Below, one piece after another: positions 31,089-42,420 of a stretch of 64,000 bases of DNA. Every line of letters begins with the position of its first letter. Positions within the stretch are counted from its first letter, which is position 1. The position numbers and the translations under genes are program-made. The stretch comes from Setoptus koraiensis. Taxonomy: Eukaryota; Arthropoda. The notes beneath the pieces were generated by a model. It did no database searches. It was not told where the DNA came from and saw only the letters and a list, made by a program, of their open reading frames with translations. The DNA is taken from NCBI GenBank assembly GCA_048013815.1, contig CM106586.1, forward strand, positions 2,542,001 to 2,606,000, read 5' to 3'.

Positions 31089-33021
31089 CTAATTGAAGTA
31101 TAGATTGTAAATGATTGGACTCAAAGTCAGAATGAGACCAATCGCCTGGTTTTGCGAAAGATGTATGAAAATATGGTTCTCATAGATTAGAATGTATTAG
31201 CCATAGATTAATTCGATGCAGGCGACCAACGACAACTACGAGAGATTCGAGTGAATCATTATATTTTGACTCCACTTGCCTTGATGTACTCCTGCCAAGA
31301 CATGTTGATTATACCGAGAAATGTCAATTGACAGTGAACTGGTGGACCGAACCAATAGTTGATGAACGCGTTCATTTGTCTCAGAGCTTCCGGATTTCTG
31401 CCTTTATTGGAATTCAGTGCCAGCAAGAGATGGATTTTGCTATATAATTTCATGTTCTTTTCAAAAGCAGATAAGGTTATCAGAAAGTTATCATGTAACT
31501 TAGATCGAATGAATGCAATGGACATAGATAGATACGTATTTAGTCACTCACTCGATTATTGATGATTGCCACCGTTGACCACATTACTATTAGAAAGATG
31601 CTGCTGCAAACCAGAAGGCTGAATGCAAAATTTTTCGTTACTGCGTCCAATGTAAAATTTGATAATATTTTGCAGACGAATATTATAAACAACAAATCCA
31701 GCGCAAAAACTGTAACTGATGCAAAGTTGCACATCTTCGAAATTTTGTCGCAATCCCTTACATACATGAAATAATTGTGTATGTCATTGAACACACTCCT
31801 GACCGCGTTTCCTAAATCCACCTCAGACAGACCGAACGTTACTGTGCGTTCTTCATGGTAATAGTTTCTAAATATGAATATTATCTCCTCCAACCTTTCT
31901 TGAATGGTCGATCTCCATCGAACAACGTCCCAATATAAGTTAATTTGCGACACGATTCCTAACACAAAAGATAGAAAAAAATCCACCCCCAATTGAAGAG
32001 TTTCAATTGAGCCAATGAACATAAAGTAGGGCTTTATCCAAGAGAGTAGCCGCTGAAATGAATGACGATCCATTTGATCGTCATCCACTTGGCTGTAAAA
32101 GTCCAACCGGTGAATATATATTATATAGGTAAACACTAAATGGCTCACCGAAAGGGTTGCTATGGCCATTGTAAACCTTAGACATACGGTGAAGATTTCC
32201 TTCCAATAAGCATGGGTATAATGCAGCGGATGTTTGATATTTATGACTTGGTCTAGTAATCTATACGGATTACTATACCTATATGAAAGGGCCTCATACC
32301 TGTTATACGATCGAGATCTGTATCCACGTGCAGAACGTTTGGGCAGATGTAGCTCGGTAAGCGGATGTGTCCAATCTGCAGCGTAGTTTCTTTTATTGTG
32401 GTGATGGCTATGTGGTGATTGCCCACCGTTGTTATGGCTGTTAATTGCGACACGAACGAACTCGCCTTCATAAATTGCCTGTTCATGAAATTTCTGTATG
32501 AGATTTTTATTCAATCGATATGGCCTATTTGTCCTGGAGAGAATCAAATGAGGCTTCTCGATTCGTTCACCTGAGTCTTCATGTCGCTCAATTTCGGGCT
32601 GTTTGCCTATCATAAATATAAACACACGACAAGAGTAAGCGGATTGATAATAGTTGAAAATTTTGTTCATCCAAACGCCCAAGTTACAAATCAGCAGAAC
32701 TCCGTAAACCACTATTTTGCGTGATCTTAGCTCACAATTTGATGTTACAAATGCATCGCGTAAAAATATAACAGATAACCAACCTGGTTCTTGTGAGCAG
32801 TTTTTCTGCAGAATCGACACTAAGAAGATTAGTGCTACACGTAGAGTCTCACAGGTGTAGAATGTAATTAACATCTTTCTCAATAATTCGTAATGTTTAA
32901 TGGCGAATACTGTTTGTCCAATGTGAGTCGATAGGATTTCTTTTACATTCGAGCAAGTGATGAGGTGAATAAATATCACGTAAAAGCGTCTTAATTTCAT
33001 TGAGTTGTTTATATTTTCCAT
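31089..33021 (-). CDS. gustatory-receptor-like multi-pass membrane protein
   Basis: Three exons on the - strand: 33021-31552, 31456-31280 and 31145-31089, all phase 0, giving 567 aa. Hydrophobic spans are seen near residues 10-20, 45-70, 100-125, a pair around the HYTHAYW motif and after it, and two near the end of exon 1; exon 3 encodes a last hydrophobic tail of 18 residues. Phase-0 introns just before a very short last exon carrying the final helix are the classical gene structure of arthropod gustatory receptors. The usual TYhhhhhQF ending is replaced by an S-P-I-I-Y-N type ending, so the family call is by architecture. A long hydrophilic His/Asn-rich loop lies around residues 195-225. 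Intron 2 begins with GC (AAG|GCAAGT), confirmed because the paralogue at 33860 splices at the same codon with GT. It would act as a ligand-gated cation channel in sensory neurons if the family is right. Confidence 0.65.
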
Positions 33022-33859
33022 CTTTACTTTAGAATTGAATATCTGAGATAAATTGATGAACTATTCCCACAGAGTTACTTGAGTTAAATGGTTGGACAAT
33101 TTTCAAAAATGTCGCTTGCTGCATACAGAAGTTAGCGCAACAATTCATTCAAATTCTGTCTGCATCAATACAACCTCAATTTTGTTTGTGCCCATCCAAT
33201 AATCAAGGGCCTCTTTTTATAGGTGAGCCTTTCGACTCGCTCTTATAAGTGCAATTGGTTCAACCGATTACACACGAACTGGGACTGACAATGAAGGACA
33301 CTGCCGCGATAACTGAAAAGAGCGAGCAAGCCTAAGTGATAGAGATACCATGCTTGCCATGATTGTTGTATTGTTGATAAGTTGGTTGTGCCAAGTGAAA
33401 TTAGGAAGGAAATTCAACTGTTCTGTTAGAAAACAGTTGTATATGATATGATATTTGGAAGTGAACGATTGATTCGTGTCGTTTTGAGACTCCAAACAGT
33501 ACGACCATCATCGAGGAACACCAAGGCAACCGCTTTTGCTATACCAGATCACTATGTCGCTATGCGACGCTAGCGACCATATCTTAGAAATGCGATCGTA
33601 CTTTCTCAAAATGTTTGGGTTTGTCAGGCCAGGGCTTGACTTCTTGGCAACTGTCCCACAGACAGTTTGAAAAGACTCTGAACTGTTGAGGCCTTCAAGT
33701 ATCGATTGAAGTAAACAACATTGAGAGATAAATGAGTCAGAATTTGTACGGTATTGTTCATAATAAACAACAATTTGGAACAGTGTTGACTTAATCAACT
33801 TGTGTAACTCTACAGATATTCCATTAACATATCGATTCAGCTAGAGTGGTTAAACAAAA
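33022..33859. promoter_or_regulatory. shared divergent promoter region of the receptor-like pair
   Basis: 838 bp separate the two start codons. A TATA-type box (TATAAAAAG on the - strand, 33221-33213) lies about 195 bp upstream of the - gene. No clear TATA was seen for the + gene. Sharing of regulatory elements is inference. Confidence 0.4.
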
Positions 33860-36004
33860 ATGGCAAATGCTAATACCAGCAAAAACATGTCTGACGATGA
33901 TGCGTATGCAAGACAACACGCGTCCAAATTTCTTCACTTTTTCGTGATTTTCACTCACCTTATCACCTGCACGAGTGTCAAAGATGTTTTAGCGCTCCAT
34001 GTTAATGAAACTAACTTTGTTATTAAACATTACAATTTATTAAGAAGAATTTTAATCATATTCTACACTTATGAGACAATGCGTCTAGCACTAATCTTTG
34101 CTTTGGACATTATGCAGAAAAATTGCCAGCAAGAACCAGGCTGGTTCTCAGTAGTTTTTCTTCGTGATGCATTAGTGTCAGAGTGCGATCAGCGACAACG
34201 AAAAATTGTGATCTATGGGATCTCACTCGTAAGCAATGTAGGAGTTTGGATGCACAAGATATATTATTACTATCAGCCTGGTTACAGCGGCAAGGTGTTT
34301 ATGTTTATGATCAATAGGCAACCAAAAATTGAGAGATATGAAGACACAGATGAAAGGATAGAGAAGCCTCATCTGATCTTATCCAATTTAAGCGGCCAAC
34401 ACGATGGGTACCGGCTAAATACAAATCTAGTGAAAAGTTTCCATTCAGAGGCCAGAGGAATGGGCGAATTTGTTCGTGTTTCTGTCGATGACGATGGACA
34501 ATCATTCAGCCAATCCGACAGCAGTTGCGCCAAAAATTTGCAACAGCCGCTCACTAAGCTACGGCTCACCCGACAAATCGCATTTGAATGTAGGAATAGA
34601 TCTTCGTCCGAAGGAAAACTTTTTCAGGCCAAATACAAGAGCCTGGGCAGGATTATAAGCAGCCAACATCCACCATATTATAACCATGAATACGCTGCCG
34701 ATTGGGAACATCCGCTCGACAGAGCACAGCTCTCTGCAGAAGAATTCTCAAACGAATACACAAGTGGAGATCCGGTCGACGTGGAGCCATTCCGAGCAGA
34801 ATATAAACTGTTGGACAATTCCGGACATGCCAGACATCCGCCACACTATACCCATGCTTATTGGGACGAAATCTTTCATGTTTGTCTATGGTTTGTAATC
34901 ACTTTTGGGATACTTTCGCTGGGTCATATCATTCTGACCTATGTATTATTCATTCATGAAGTTGATTTTAAAATACAAGTGGATAAGGGTAAAATTGATT
35001 ACAACTATTCGCTACAGCGACTGTTCACATGGGCAAAGCCTTACCTCATCTTGATTGGCTCAATCGAAACTGTTTTGCTAGCAGTGGATTTTTATCTATC
35101 ATTTGTGTTTGGAGTTACATCACAAATAAATATGTATTGGGACGTTGCCCGTTGGAGAGGCACGATTCGCGAGAGATTAAATGAGATTATTTTCATTTTG
35201 CGTCGTGAAAGCCCAGAGCAAACATCGAGAACATTTGGTCTGACGCAAGTAGACCTGGGAGTTGCGGTTAGACATGTATTTAATGACATGCACAATTACT
35301 TTCATCATATAAGAGATTGCGACAAAATCTCTCGAGTGTGCAATTTCGCATCTGTCACAATACTCACCACCGATTTGTTGTGTATTGTGCTTATGTATAG
35401 GTGGTCTATAATGGAACATTTGGACGAAACAACAAAATATTTTGCAGTTAGTCTTTTAGTTTGCAGTGCGATATTTGAGACAGTAATCTGCTCTACCGTC
35501 GCAATAATTAATAATCAAGTAAGTGACTAATTGCGTACCAATTATCATACATTTAAATCATACAATCTGATCTGGATTTGATCCTTCCATTTCAACATTT
35601 TTATCATCAATTCAAAAGAATTTAAGATTATATGGGAGGGTTAATACTTTGCTCGCACTGAATTACGATAAAGGCAGAAACGTGGAAGCTCTGAAACAAA
35701 TGGATAAGTTTATCGAGTATTGGTTCACTGAGCCAGTCAGGTGCCAATTGACTTTTCTTAGTATAACCAACATGTCTTGGCCGGCATATGTGAAGGTTAG
35801 TCGGCTCACTCAACCAGATCACTTTTACTATTTATTCCATTGTCTCATTTGGGAGCGTCTTTCGCTTGTAATGATGATTCATATCTTACATCTTCTCATG
35901 GTAACTGTCTCTCTCCCTCTCTCTGCGTCTCTTCCTCTCGAAATTAGAGCATTGGCATAGTATTGACTATTAGTCCTATAATATATTATAGCTACTACCG
36001 TTGA
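33860..36004 (+). CDS. gustatory-receptor-like multi-pass membrane protein, paralogue
   Basis: Exons 33860-35518, 35619-35795 and 35948-36004, all phase 0, giving 630 aa. Exons 2 and 3 have exactly the same lengths (177 and 57 bp) as in the divergent neighbour. The proteins share blocks such as C-Q-x-E-P-G-W, I-E-K-P-H-L-I-L-S, H-Y-T-H-A-Y-W, S-Q-I-N-x-Y-W-D and the last exon (I-G-x-x-L-T-x-S-P-I-I-Y). This copy has a longer hydrophilic loop around residues 205-320, containing a second, partial copy of the PHYTH/PPYYNH-like motif. Acceptor sites: AAAAG|AAT at 35618 and AATTAG|AGC at 35947. Exon 2 contains the region before the last helix (P-V-R-C-Q-L-T-F). Probably a tandem inverted duplicate of the gene on the left. 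Confidence 0.65.
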
Positions 36005-36598
36005 TTGCTAAACGACAGCCCACTAGTGTCACACTGGCAAACTTTTCGTCATGATAGTAAACAAGGTTTTGCGGAAAGATTTGCCACAGACCTTCAACCA
36101 AAGTCAAAATAAAATAATTTGAGAACAAGCAGAAAATCTGTTAAGTCTCTGTATCTTTTCTGTTGTTTAACAATCAATCTACCATCAATTATGAATGTAT
36201 TCATTATTAATCAGATTCATGCCGTCCCCAAGTTTTCTGGCACAAAAAGTGGACGCTTTTCCGATTCATCATAGAGGAACGTGGCAAGTCAGGCCCCGAT
36301 TAGGCGAATCAATTGAATCAATTTACTTTGGTGTACCATACATTGAATGATCTCTCAAGTCGGGCTTATAACTTAACTGTGTCATGAAAAACTGTCAGTT
36401 AGCACCACATTTCACATTCAGTCCATGGTTTCTTAGTGTTTAAATATGGCTGTCGACATTAGACATGGCTTTTCATTACTCAGAGTCAGTTACCTTAATT
36501 GTCGCACTAATAATGTACCTATGACCTACTGAAGTAGCAACAAAATGGGCAGCAACACGCTTATAACCATGACAACTGGATTAAAACTTTTTCTATGT
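36005..36598. other. intergenic, nothing recognised
   Basis: Short stretch between the receptor gene and the SDR remnant; no feature seen. Confidence 0.5.
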
Positions 36599-37112
36599 GC
36601 TCACTAGTCGGAATAATGAAATGTTTCGATGCTGAACCAAAGAACAGTTATGATGTTTACTGTCGAATAGAGTCTTTCAATCAAGACCAGGCATTACGAC
36701 TGTCACTAGGACAGCACTTGAAAGAAGTAGAAGGCAACGCTCTCAATATTGCTAGTGTTTTCAGCATAAAGCCATCAGATATTGCTTGTACCTATTAAGT
36801 TTCGAAGGCTGGCATGTCAGTAATTTCCAAATGTTCAGCCACCGACATTACCCCAATCTTCGTGTCAAAATAGTTTTATCTGGGCTCTTGGTAACGGCCA
36901 CAGTAAAGAACTTTGTCACGAGTGAAGACAATCTTACTGGAAAGACGTGCGTGATCGTTCGTGCAGCCGAGGGCGATGAAACGGTCGAAGAAATCGACTA
37001 CTGCTTTATAATCAAACGATGCTTCTTTAATTATTGGGACCGATCTTATAATTGATGGAGGTACTGCCATTGAGGCAGTATTTCTAACCGCGGATATAGA
37101 ACGAAAAGTTTA
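36599..37112 (+). pseudogene. classical short-chain dehydrogenase, frameshifted remnant
   Basis: In succession, in shifting frames: L-R-L-S-L-G-Q-H-L-K-E-V-E-G-N-A-L-N-I-A-S (the 'GNIVNISS' strand of classical SDRs) to 36797, then V-S-K-A-G-M-S-V (the active-site YxxSKA region with the Tyr at the frame break), then N-L-R-V-K-I-V-L-S-G-L-L-V-T (the RVNxxxPGxxxT region). Last comes A-S-L-I-I-G-T-D-L-I-I-D-G-G (the C-terminal FITGxxxxxDGG motif) ending at 37112. At least two frameshifts and an internal TAA near 37015 break it. It belongs to a different SDR type from the intact - strand gene next to it. Not functional as it stands. Confidence 0.7.
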
Positions 37113-37333
37113 GGAAATGATACGTGAATAACAAATTCCATCTTATCATTGAGTACGAATTATATATATTCTATTAAAACTGACTGCTCTTAGCCATCAA
37201 AGATTTTGAGATAACTTTATTGTCATGGGACTCCCGTAATGGTAGTGCTAATTACATTGTTCAACGAACTCTGGGGAACTTTTGTTATTTCTGTCGCTTC
37301 GGCACATAAGTTATAGGCACAAAACACAACAGA

Positions 37334-38500
37334 TCATTCTAGACTGCCGTCACAAAACATAGTACTGTCACCAGAACGACTTTCTCTTCTAGATCTCTTC
37401 ATTTTTATAGTAAAAAGTTCCATCATGACATCGGGTATAAATCGAAAGAGTGGGCCCGATAAAAATTGGTACCACCTGTTTCCGGCGTAAAGCACCTTTT
37501 CGGGATATCTAGATCTGATGGCGTCGTCGAAGGCTTCGAAGAAAGTGTCAGTTTCCAGTCTGTCCGATTCAGTTGCCGGCATTCCACCAATTTTCTCCAT
37601 TAATGATACAGTTTTTAGGGCTTTACAATCCTTTCTCGCCCTATCCAATTTGTCTTGCTCCCTGATAACAAAATTCTCATATTTCTTGAACAATTTCTTG
37701 TAGATAGCTCTCTCATTCTCATCAAGCTCCAACCAGGCTCGTTTCATGTTGTTCAAGGAGCTAATATTTATGTTTGTATTTTTCACAGCATTTCCCGGAA
37801 GTAGAGCAATTGTTTTGACTCCAAATTGTTCCGTCTCTTTTTCTAGACACCTGGACATTTTATAGACAGCAATTTTAGTGGAACCATATATAGTTGCTAA
37901 ATTAATGGGAGCTAGAGCGAGTCCACTGGATATATTAACAATACGACCTTGTGCTTTAATTAGTAAAGGAAGAAACTCTCTTATGGTGAGTAGTTGTCCA
38001 CGAAAATTAGTGTCACACACTCGTTCAATTAGATCTCTGCAAGTCATCGCCAGATGTATTGGCGGTGTACCGAGGCCGGCATTATTTACTAAACAATATA
38101 GCTCTAGTTGAGAATTTTTGACGAGAATACTTTCAATTTCTTCACGTGCCTTGCGAATACTTTCTCTTGATGTAATATCCATGGAGATCAGATGAATTCT
38201 CTTTGTACCTTCATTCAACCTGCTCAACTCTTTATAACCTTCTTCTTGATCGTTGTAGTAGCCACCGAATATCGTAAAACCCAATTTGTGATAGAATCTT
38301 GACATGTTAAGACCAAAGCCTGATGTTGCACCTGTAATGAGGATGCACTTGTTGGAAGAGGGCTCTATCTTGTTGCGTCTGGCCATGATGATAGTTAAAA
38401 AGCGCTTAGATAATTGAGTCATCACACATAAGCAGATACATATTGCAGTTTGCAAACAGATCACAATCAAACTCCAACACAACCAAATTGCCGAAAACAT
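37334..38500 (-). CDS. SDR9C-type short-chain dehydrogenase (retinol/hydroxysteroid dehydrogenase-like)
   Basis: Single exon, 388 aa, ATG at 38500. An N-terminal hydrophobic anchor (about residues 8-28) is followed by the Rossmann fold. Visible motifs: cofactor motif TGATSGFG (56-63), N-N-A-G (139-142), catalytic Ser at 191-192, and Y-G-S-T-K with Tyr205 and Lys209. The C-terminal half carries a helical lid and ends with a basic tail. The G-F-G form of the glycine motif and the membrane anchor are typical of the SDR9C group (retinol and 17-beta-hydroxysteroid dehydrogenases), which oxidise or reduce retinoids or steroids at the ER membrane with NAD(P). The exact substrate cannot be told. It is a little longer than the usual ~320 aa. 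It lies between two decayed classical-SDR segments on the opposite strand. Confidence 0.85.
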   Translation of the reverse strand: MFSAIWLCWSLIVICLQTAICICLCVMTQLSKRFLTIIMARRNKIEPSSNKCILITGATSGFGLNMSRFYHKLGFTIFGGYYNDQEEGYKELSRLNEGTKRIHLISMDITSRESIRKAREEIESILVKNSQLELYCLVNNAGLGTPPIHLAMTCRDLIERVCDTNFRGQLLTIREFLPLLIKAQGRIVNISSGLALAPINLATIYGSTKIAVYKMSRCLEKETEQFGVKTIALLPGNAVKNTNINISSLNNMKRAWLELDENERAIYKKLFKKYENFVIREQDKLDRARKDCKALKTVSLMEKIGGMPATESDRLETDTFFEAFDDAIRSRYPEKVLYAGNRWYQFLSGPLFRFIPDVMMELFTIKMKRSRRESRSGDSTMFCDGSLE

Positions 38501-39533
38501 TTTTACGCTGGATTCTATTTTTGCTAGATTATTGATTAAGACGTCCGCATAAATTCTATATTATATCCTGGGATAACCACTTGGATTAGATCGTGTTTTT
38601 ATCTCTACGAATCCAACTGGGCTATAAGCTCACGAAGGAGAACCTCTCCATATCTAGGAATGAGTTACTAGAGAATCCTTGATAGCGTGGATAACGCGAT
38701 CAAATGGTAGGTTCAGTTTGAATACTCTCAGCTCGGTCTCATCAGTCTGATCACTGAGCACGAAGACTTTCATTAAACTTACCTCGAGTTTCTGGAAAGT
38801 CTGTCTTATCTTCCTGAGTCAAACTGGCCACACTTAATGTGGATCATGCCGTCGACTTGAAATGCGCACCGGAAGATGCGCCACGCGAATGCGTCAATAA
38901 ATGAGCAAAGGTGTGCTATAAATTAATTTATTCCACACGCAATTGCCAACTGCTATTCCTGACATGTCGGCTGTACTAGTGAATGCACTAGTTTATGTTA
39001 ACTGACTCATACAGAAGATTTCATCTAGGTCTCAACTGTCTAATCGTCTTACATTTATTGACTAATGACGCGAAATGAGTCCAAGTTACGTTAGCTCGAC
39101 TTGATTAAACCCAGCCGATCTAGCTTGATCTAACAGATTGAACACGGAGACTTCCATTGAATTTACCTACAGATTTTGAAGAGATATCCAGTCTTCCTGA
39201 GCCAAACTGTTAAGGTGGATCATCTGAATGAAATACATGGGCATTGAATAACCATTGCAGATCGTGCATGTTGAGTAACTCAGATAGAGGGTCTCATCTA
39301 TTGCTAGTTCGAAAATTTTCTAATAGTGACATTCGGATTCACTTTGTCGATTGATATTGAATCGAAATTATACACTGTGGCAGTGAATTGATCGGGTGAT
39401 TTGTTCGGAAGGGTTCATCTCCGCAGTTTGTATTAGTTCATATATCCTGTACATAAATGAGAGACGATATGATTTTCTGGGGTCAAAGAACTTAGGACTA
39501 ACTGGAGACATATTTCATCAATTTGTTGGATAG
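38501..39533 (+). pseudogene. tandem SDR-like debris
   Basis: Two segments about 385 bp apart, 38751-38850 and 39141-39235, are diverged copies of each other (AGACTTTCATTAAACTTACC against AGACTTCCATTGAATTTACC, then CTTCCTGAG(T/C)CAAACTG and GTGGATCAT). Each can be read as D-F-H-x-x-Y-L..., the stretch that follows the PGxxxT motif of classical SDRs, but both are broken by stops. Weak evidence for tandem-duplicated dehydrogenase fragments. No other gene seen here. Confidence 0.3.
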
Positions 39534-39698
39534 GAATGCATGATTGGTCGTGCGATCAAGTGCGATGAAGTTTCTGAAGCAATTGCGTATCTCGATGCGG
39601 TAGATGCTTCTGTCATTACTGGAACTGATCTGATAATTGACGGCGGTTATTCCATCAAGCAAGCATTTCTAGCGACTAGTATAGAACGAAAACTCTAA
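39534..39698 (+). pseudogene. terminal exon of a classical SDR, orphan
   Basis: An intact 54-codon frame follows TTGTTGGATAG| (a possible acceptor): I-G-R-A-I-K-C-D-E-V-S-E-A-I-A-Y-L, D-A-S-V-I-T-G-T-D-L-I-I-D-G-G-Y-S, and a stop at 39696-39698. This is the C-terminal 'GR...EEVA..IxFLxSxxASFITGxxxxxDGG' region of classical SDRs. The last residues (A-F-L-A-T-x-I-E-R-K) match the remnant at 37112, so both derive from one gene family. No intact upstream exons are present in the window, so it is an orphan exon or the tail of a broken gene. Confidence 0.6.
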
Positions 39699-40634
39699 AT
39701 TAATTTCTTCTTAGAAAATTGGATTCTTTATTTCCTCAATCAGGGTAAGATCTTGTGATTTTTCGACATTTTTTTCCTTGGATGAACGTAATTCAACTTC
39801 CATTTTCATAGGATTTTCTTTCGTGCCAAGAACTAGAGCTTGTTAAAACCATTCAGGCTGTCACACCAACACATATTTTACTACAAATTTTATTTGTAAA
39901 AAGCATATCTTGGATTCGGTTGATGCTGCAGCAAATTCGATGAAAAACAGCGCTACTCATACAGTAACACACGAATCATCATTAATAAGAGCTTCGATGT
40001 TCTGTTTAGACTATCACAATTTAAGCAGCCAGGAAAATGTGAGAAAAATCGATTGAATTGAGAAGTTTCGGTTCAAAGTCAGAAAAAATATTCGGTTCGG
40101 TCAACCAAACTAGTTAACCATTACCTTCTCCAGTGTCAAACTTTAGAATGATTCGGTAGATAAAAGTTCTCTACCAAAGATTGAAACTCTAATAATCAAA
40201 GAGAAAAATTGCATGTCCTCTGCATCATTCCAATTGAAGAATCGTTTATTTCAGGGAGAGAATTTGCTAGACTATCGTCAGAACAGTCTTTTTCTATCAA
40301 AATTCGACTTTCCAGTCTATCTAATTTCTTTTGCTGCAGTATTTCGGCTAGACAATGCACGCTCATAGTTAAAAATATCCACAAGTCACATTGTTTTTGT
40401 GCATCATTTGGAAGAGTGAAGAGGATCTATTTTAGTTTCATCTTTTTTCCTTGCTTGTTCACTCATGTCCCAGATGAGTATTATCCACGAGTTTTCTTTG
40501 TCCTCTTAAACTTTTTCACTTTCAGATAGATGTCTATGTAGGTAGTCACAATATAGGTCTGTTCGAATGTTCATCAACTAAATTTTTATCTTGGTTTGAA
40601 CTGTATTGAATTTCTCTTGATTTTCTTTTACAAG
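39699..40634. other. intergenic, nothing recognised
   Basis: AT-rich single-copy-like sequence; no supported feature. Confidence 0.5.
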
Positions 40635-42160
40635 ATGGCTGCCAAAGTATTCCATATTGAAATGGCACTGGCTGTAATTTTTGTGTCATCTGCGCTGGAA
40701 ATGGTGGCTACAGAATTCGCACACAAATCTTACCGACATGCGCTTGTATTTGATCACAAATCTAGGCAGAATATGGGCCCGGTTAAAGGTTTGTGCTATT
40801 TCTTCAATTTAATCTCATTTTACACACCAACTTCATGAATGTAACTATTGTAACAACTCTATTTCCATCATTTATCTATAGCGAACAATCTGCGAAATTG
40901 CATGATGGACGCCGGAGATATTGCCGCTCAAACGCTTGTTGATGAATATAATAGTAAGAATTCAATTGTCACAAGAGAACAAGAGTTGGGAATCCTCGAC
41001 TTATCAAGACAACTCAATCAACCAGGTCTGTCAAACATTGAGTCAGACATTGTAAGTGCTTGCACCATGATTAAGGCAAATTTGGGCGGTCAAGGTAAAC
41101 AGTATCCGCCAGAGGATGTGGACGATGAAATCGATAAAAGTGAAGATGACAGCGAAACACACTCACTGTCTGAATTGATGCGATCGGAGACACCGGAAAA
41201 GTCTGTGATCTCTATAAGTTCCAGAATCGTCTCAATGGGCAAGGGTCTTCTGCAAGCGTTATTCACGCTCACAGGGTAATAGATCTCGAATATTTTGAGC
41301 AAATAATCAACCTTAAAAGCTGAACAACATCAATGATTGAGTTTTCTAATCTGACTTACAATTTACTACTTTTCCATTCTTCTAGTTCTGTTGGGGGAGC
41401 AATAACGGACTCGATCAAAAAAACGGTAGCGAAGGCAATCAAAGATCGCCGCATAAGCGTCTGTTCTAAAATGTCATTAGAGACTCTCGTAAAAGAGAAA
41501 GAAAAAATCGATCAGATGGTAAAAAAAGATAAAGGATGCAATATTAGCCAGTCCTTAGGTTTTAGTTTATCTAATTTACATGTGGCTGTAAGTCTGCTCA
41601 AATGCTATATACAAGCATCGGGCGATAAAAGAAGTGGTGAGATGCTGTCGTTCAAAGAGGAAATAATTTTTACTCTAAAACAAATAGACGCCATCCAACA
41701 ACTCAACATACCAAGCCAGTATGCCAATAATCAGAAGGAAATATTCGAAAAATTTCTAGAATTACAAGACCGTTTAGAAGCACTGAACTACAACAGTCTT
41801 GTAGTGAGATTGTCAGATGACGATGTATCACTGCAAACATACAATATGGCCTTGTCTTCATTAATGAGAAATATATTCTCTCTATTACAGGTGTCTTACG
41901 ACACTGATCTCAAAGATAATCGAAAATTAGATGAAGTCTATTGCGAAACGGGCGACATGATGATAAGTGAATTTAGAAGATTAGGTACCACAAGTGTAGA
42001 CAGATTAACTCAAACAGCGAGAACTGTTGTGAATTCTTTTGACGTTTTTGCCACCAAATCAATCAGCATTTTAGCAAGATTGAATACCTACAAGGAAATG
42101 TACGATCTGATATCTCTGACAGCTAAAGGTTTGCAAGATGGACTGAATGCAGCTTGCTAG
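40635..42160 (+). CDS. secreted helical protein, 440 aa, unknown function
   Basis: Three exons fit in frame: 40635-40788, 40882-41275 and 41386-42160. Splice sites are AAAG|GTTTGT, TATAG|CG, CAGG|GTAAT and TTCTAG|TT. The N-terminus has a hydrophobic stretch (about residues 9-25) that could be a signal peptide. Then comes a hydrophilic region with an acidic segment (residues ~125-150, D-D-E-I-D-K-S-E-D-D). Exon 3 is almost entirely amphipathic helix with a few Cys, and a G-G-A-I-T-D-S-I-K-K segment at its start. No known domain is recognised. The splice-consistent frame through all three exons supports a real, probably lineage-specific gene. Confidence 0.7.
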
Positions 42161-42420
42161 ACTATTAAAGAACTACTATTAAAACTAAATACTTAGTATA
42201 CTTGGCTATAGATTAAATACATGCGGTTGATCAGTTGAGGCATCTCAAATGCCGGACTAGATAAAGCTGTTGTTATAGTTAACCAGTGAGTTACGGGAAA
42301 CAATGTAACATGGTTATTATTTTTCTTGTTTTATGCAACTATTTAACATAACGTTGATTAGACATAGAATAATCTACACACTAAACATATATCCTACACT
42401 GTAATAATAATGAATCTAGT
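42161..42420. other. short intergenic stretch between convergent genes
   Basis: 260 bp between the stop codons of the secreted helical protein and UQCRQ; no further feature. Confidence 0.5.
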
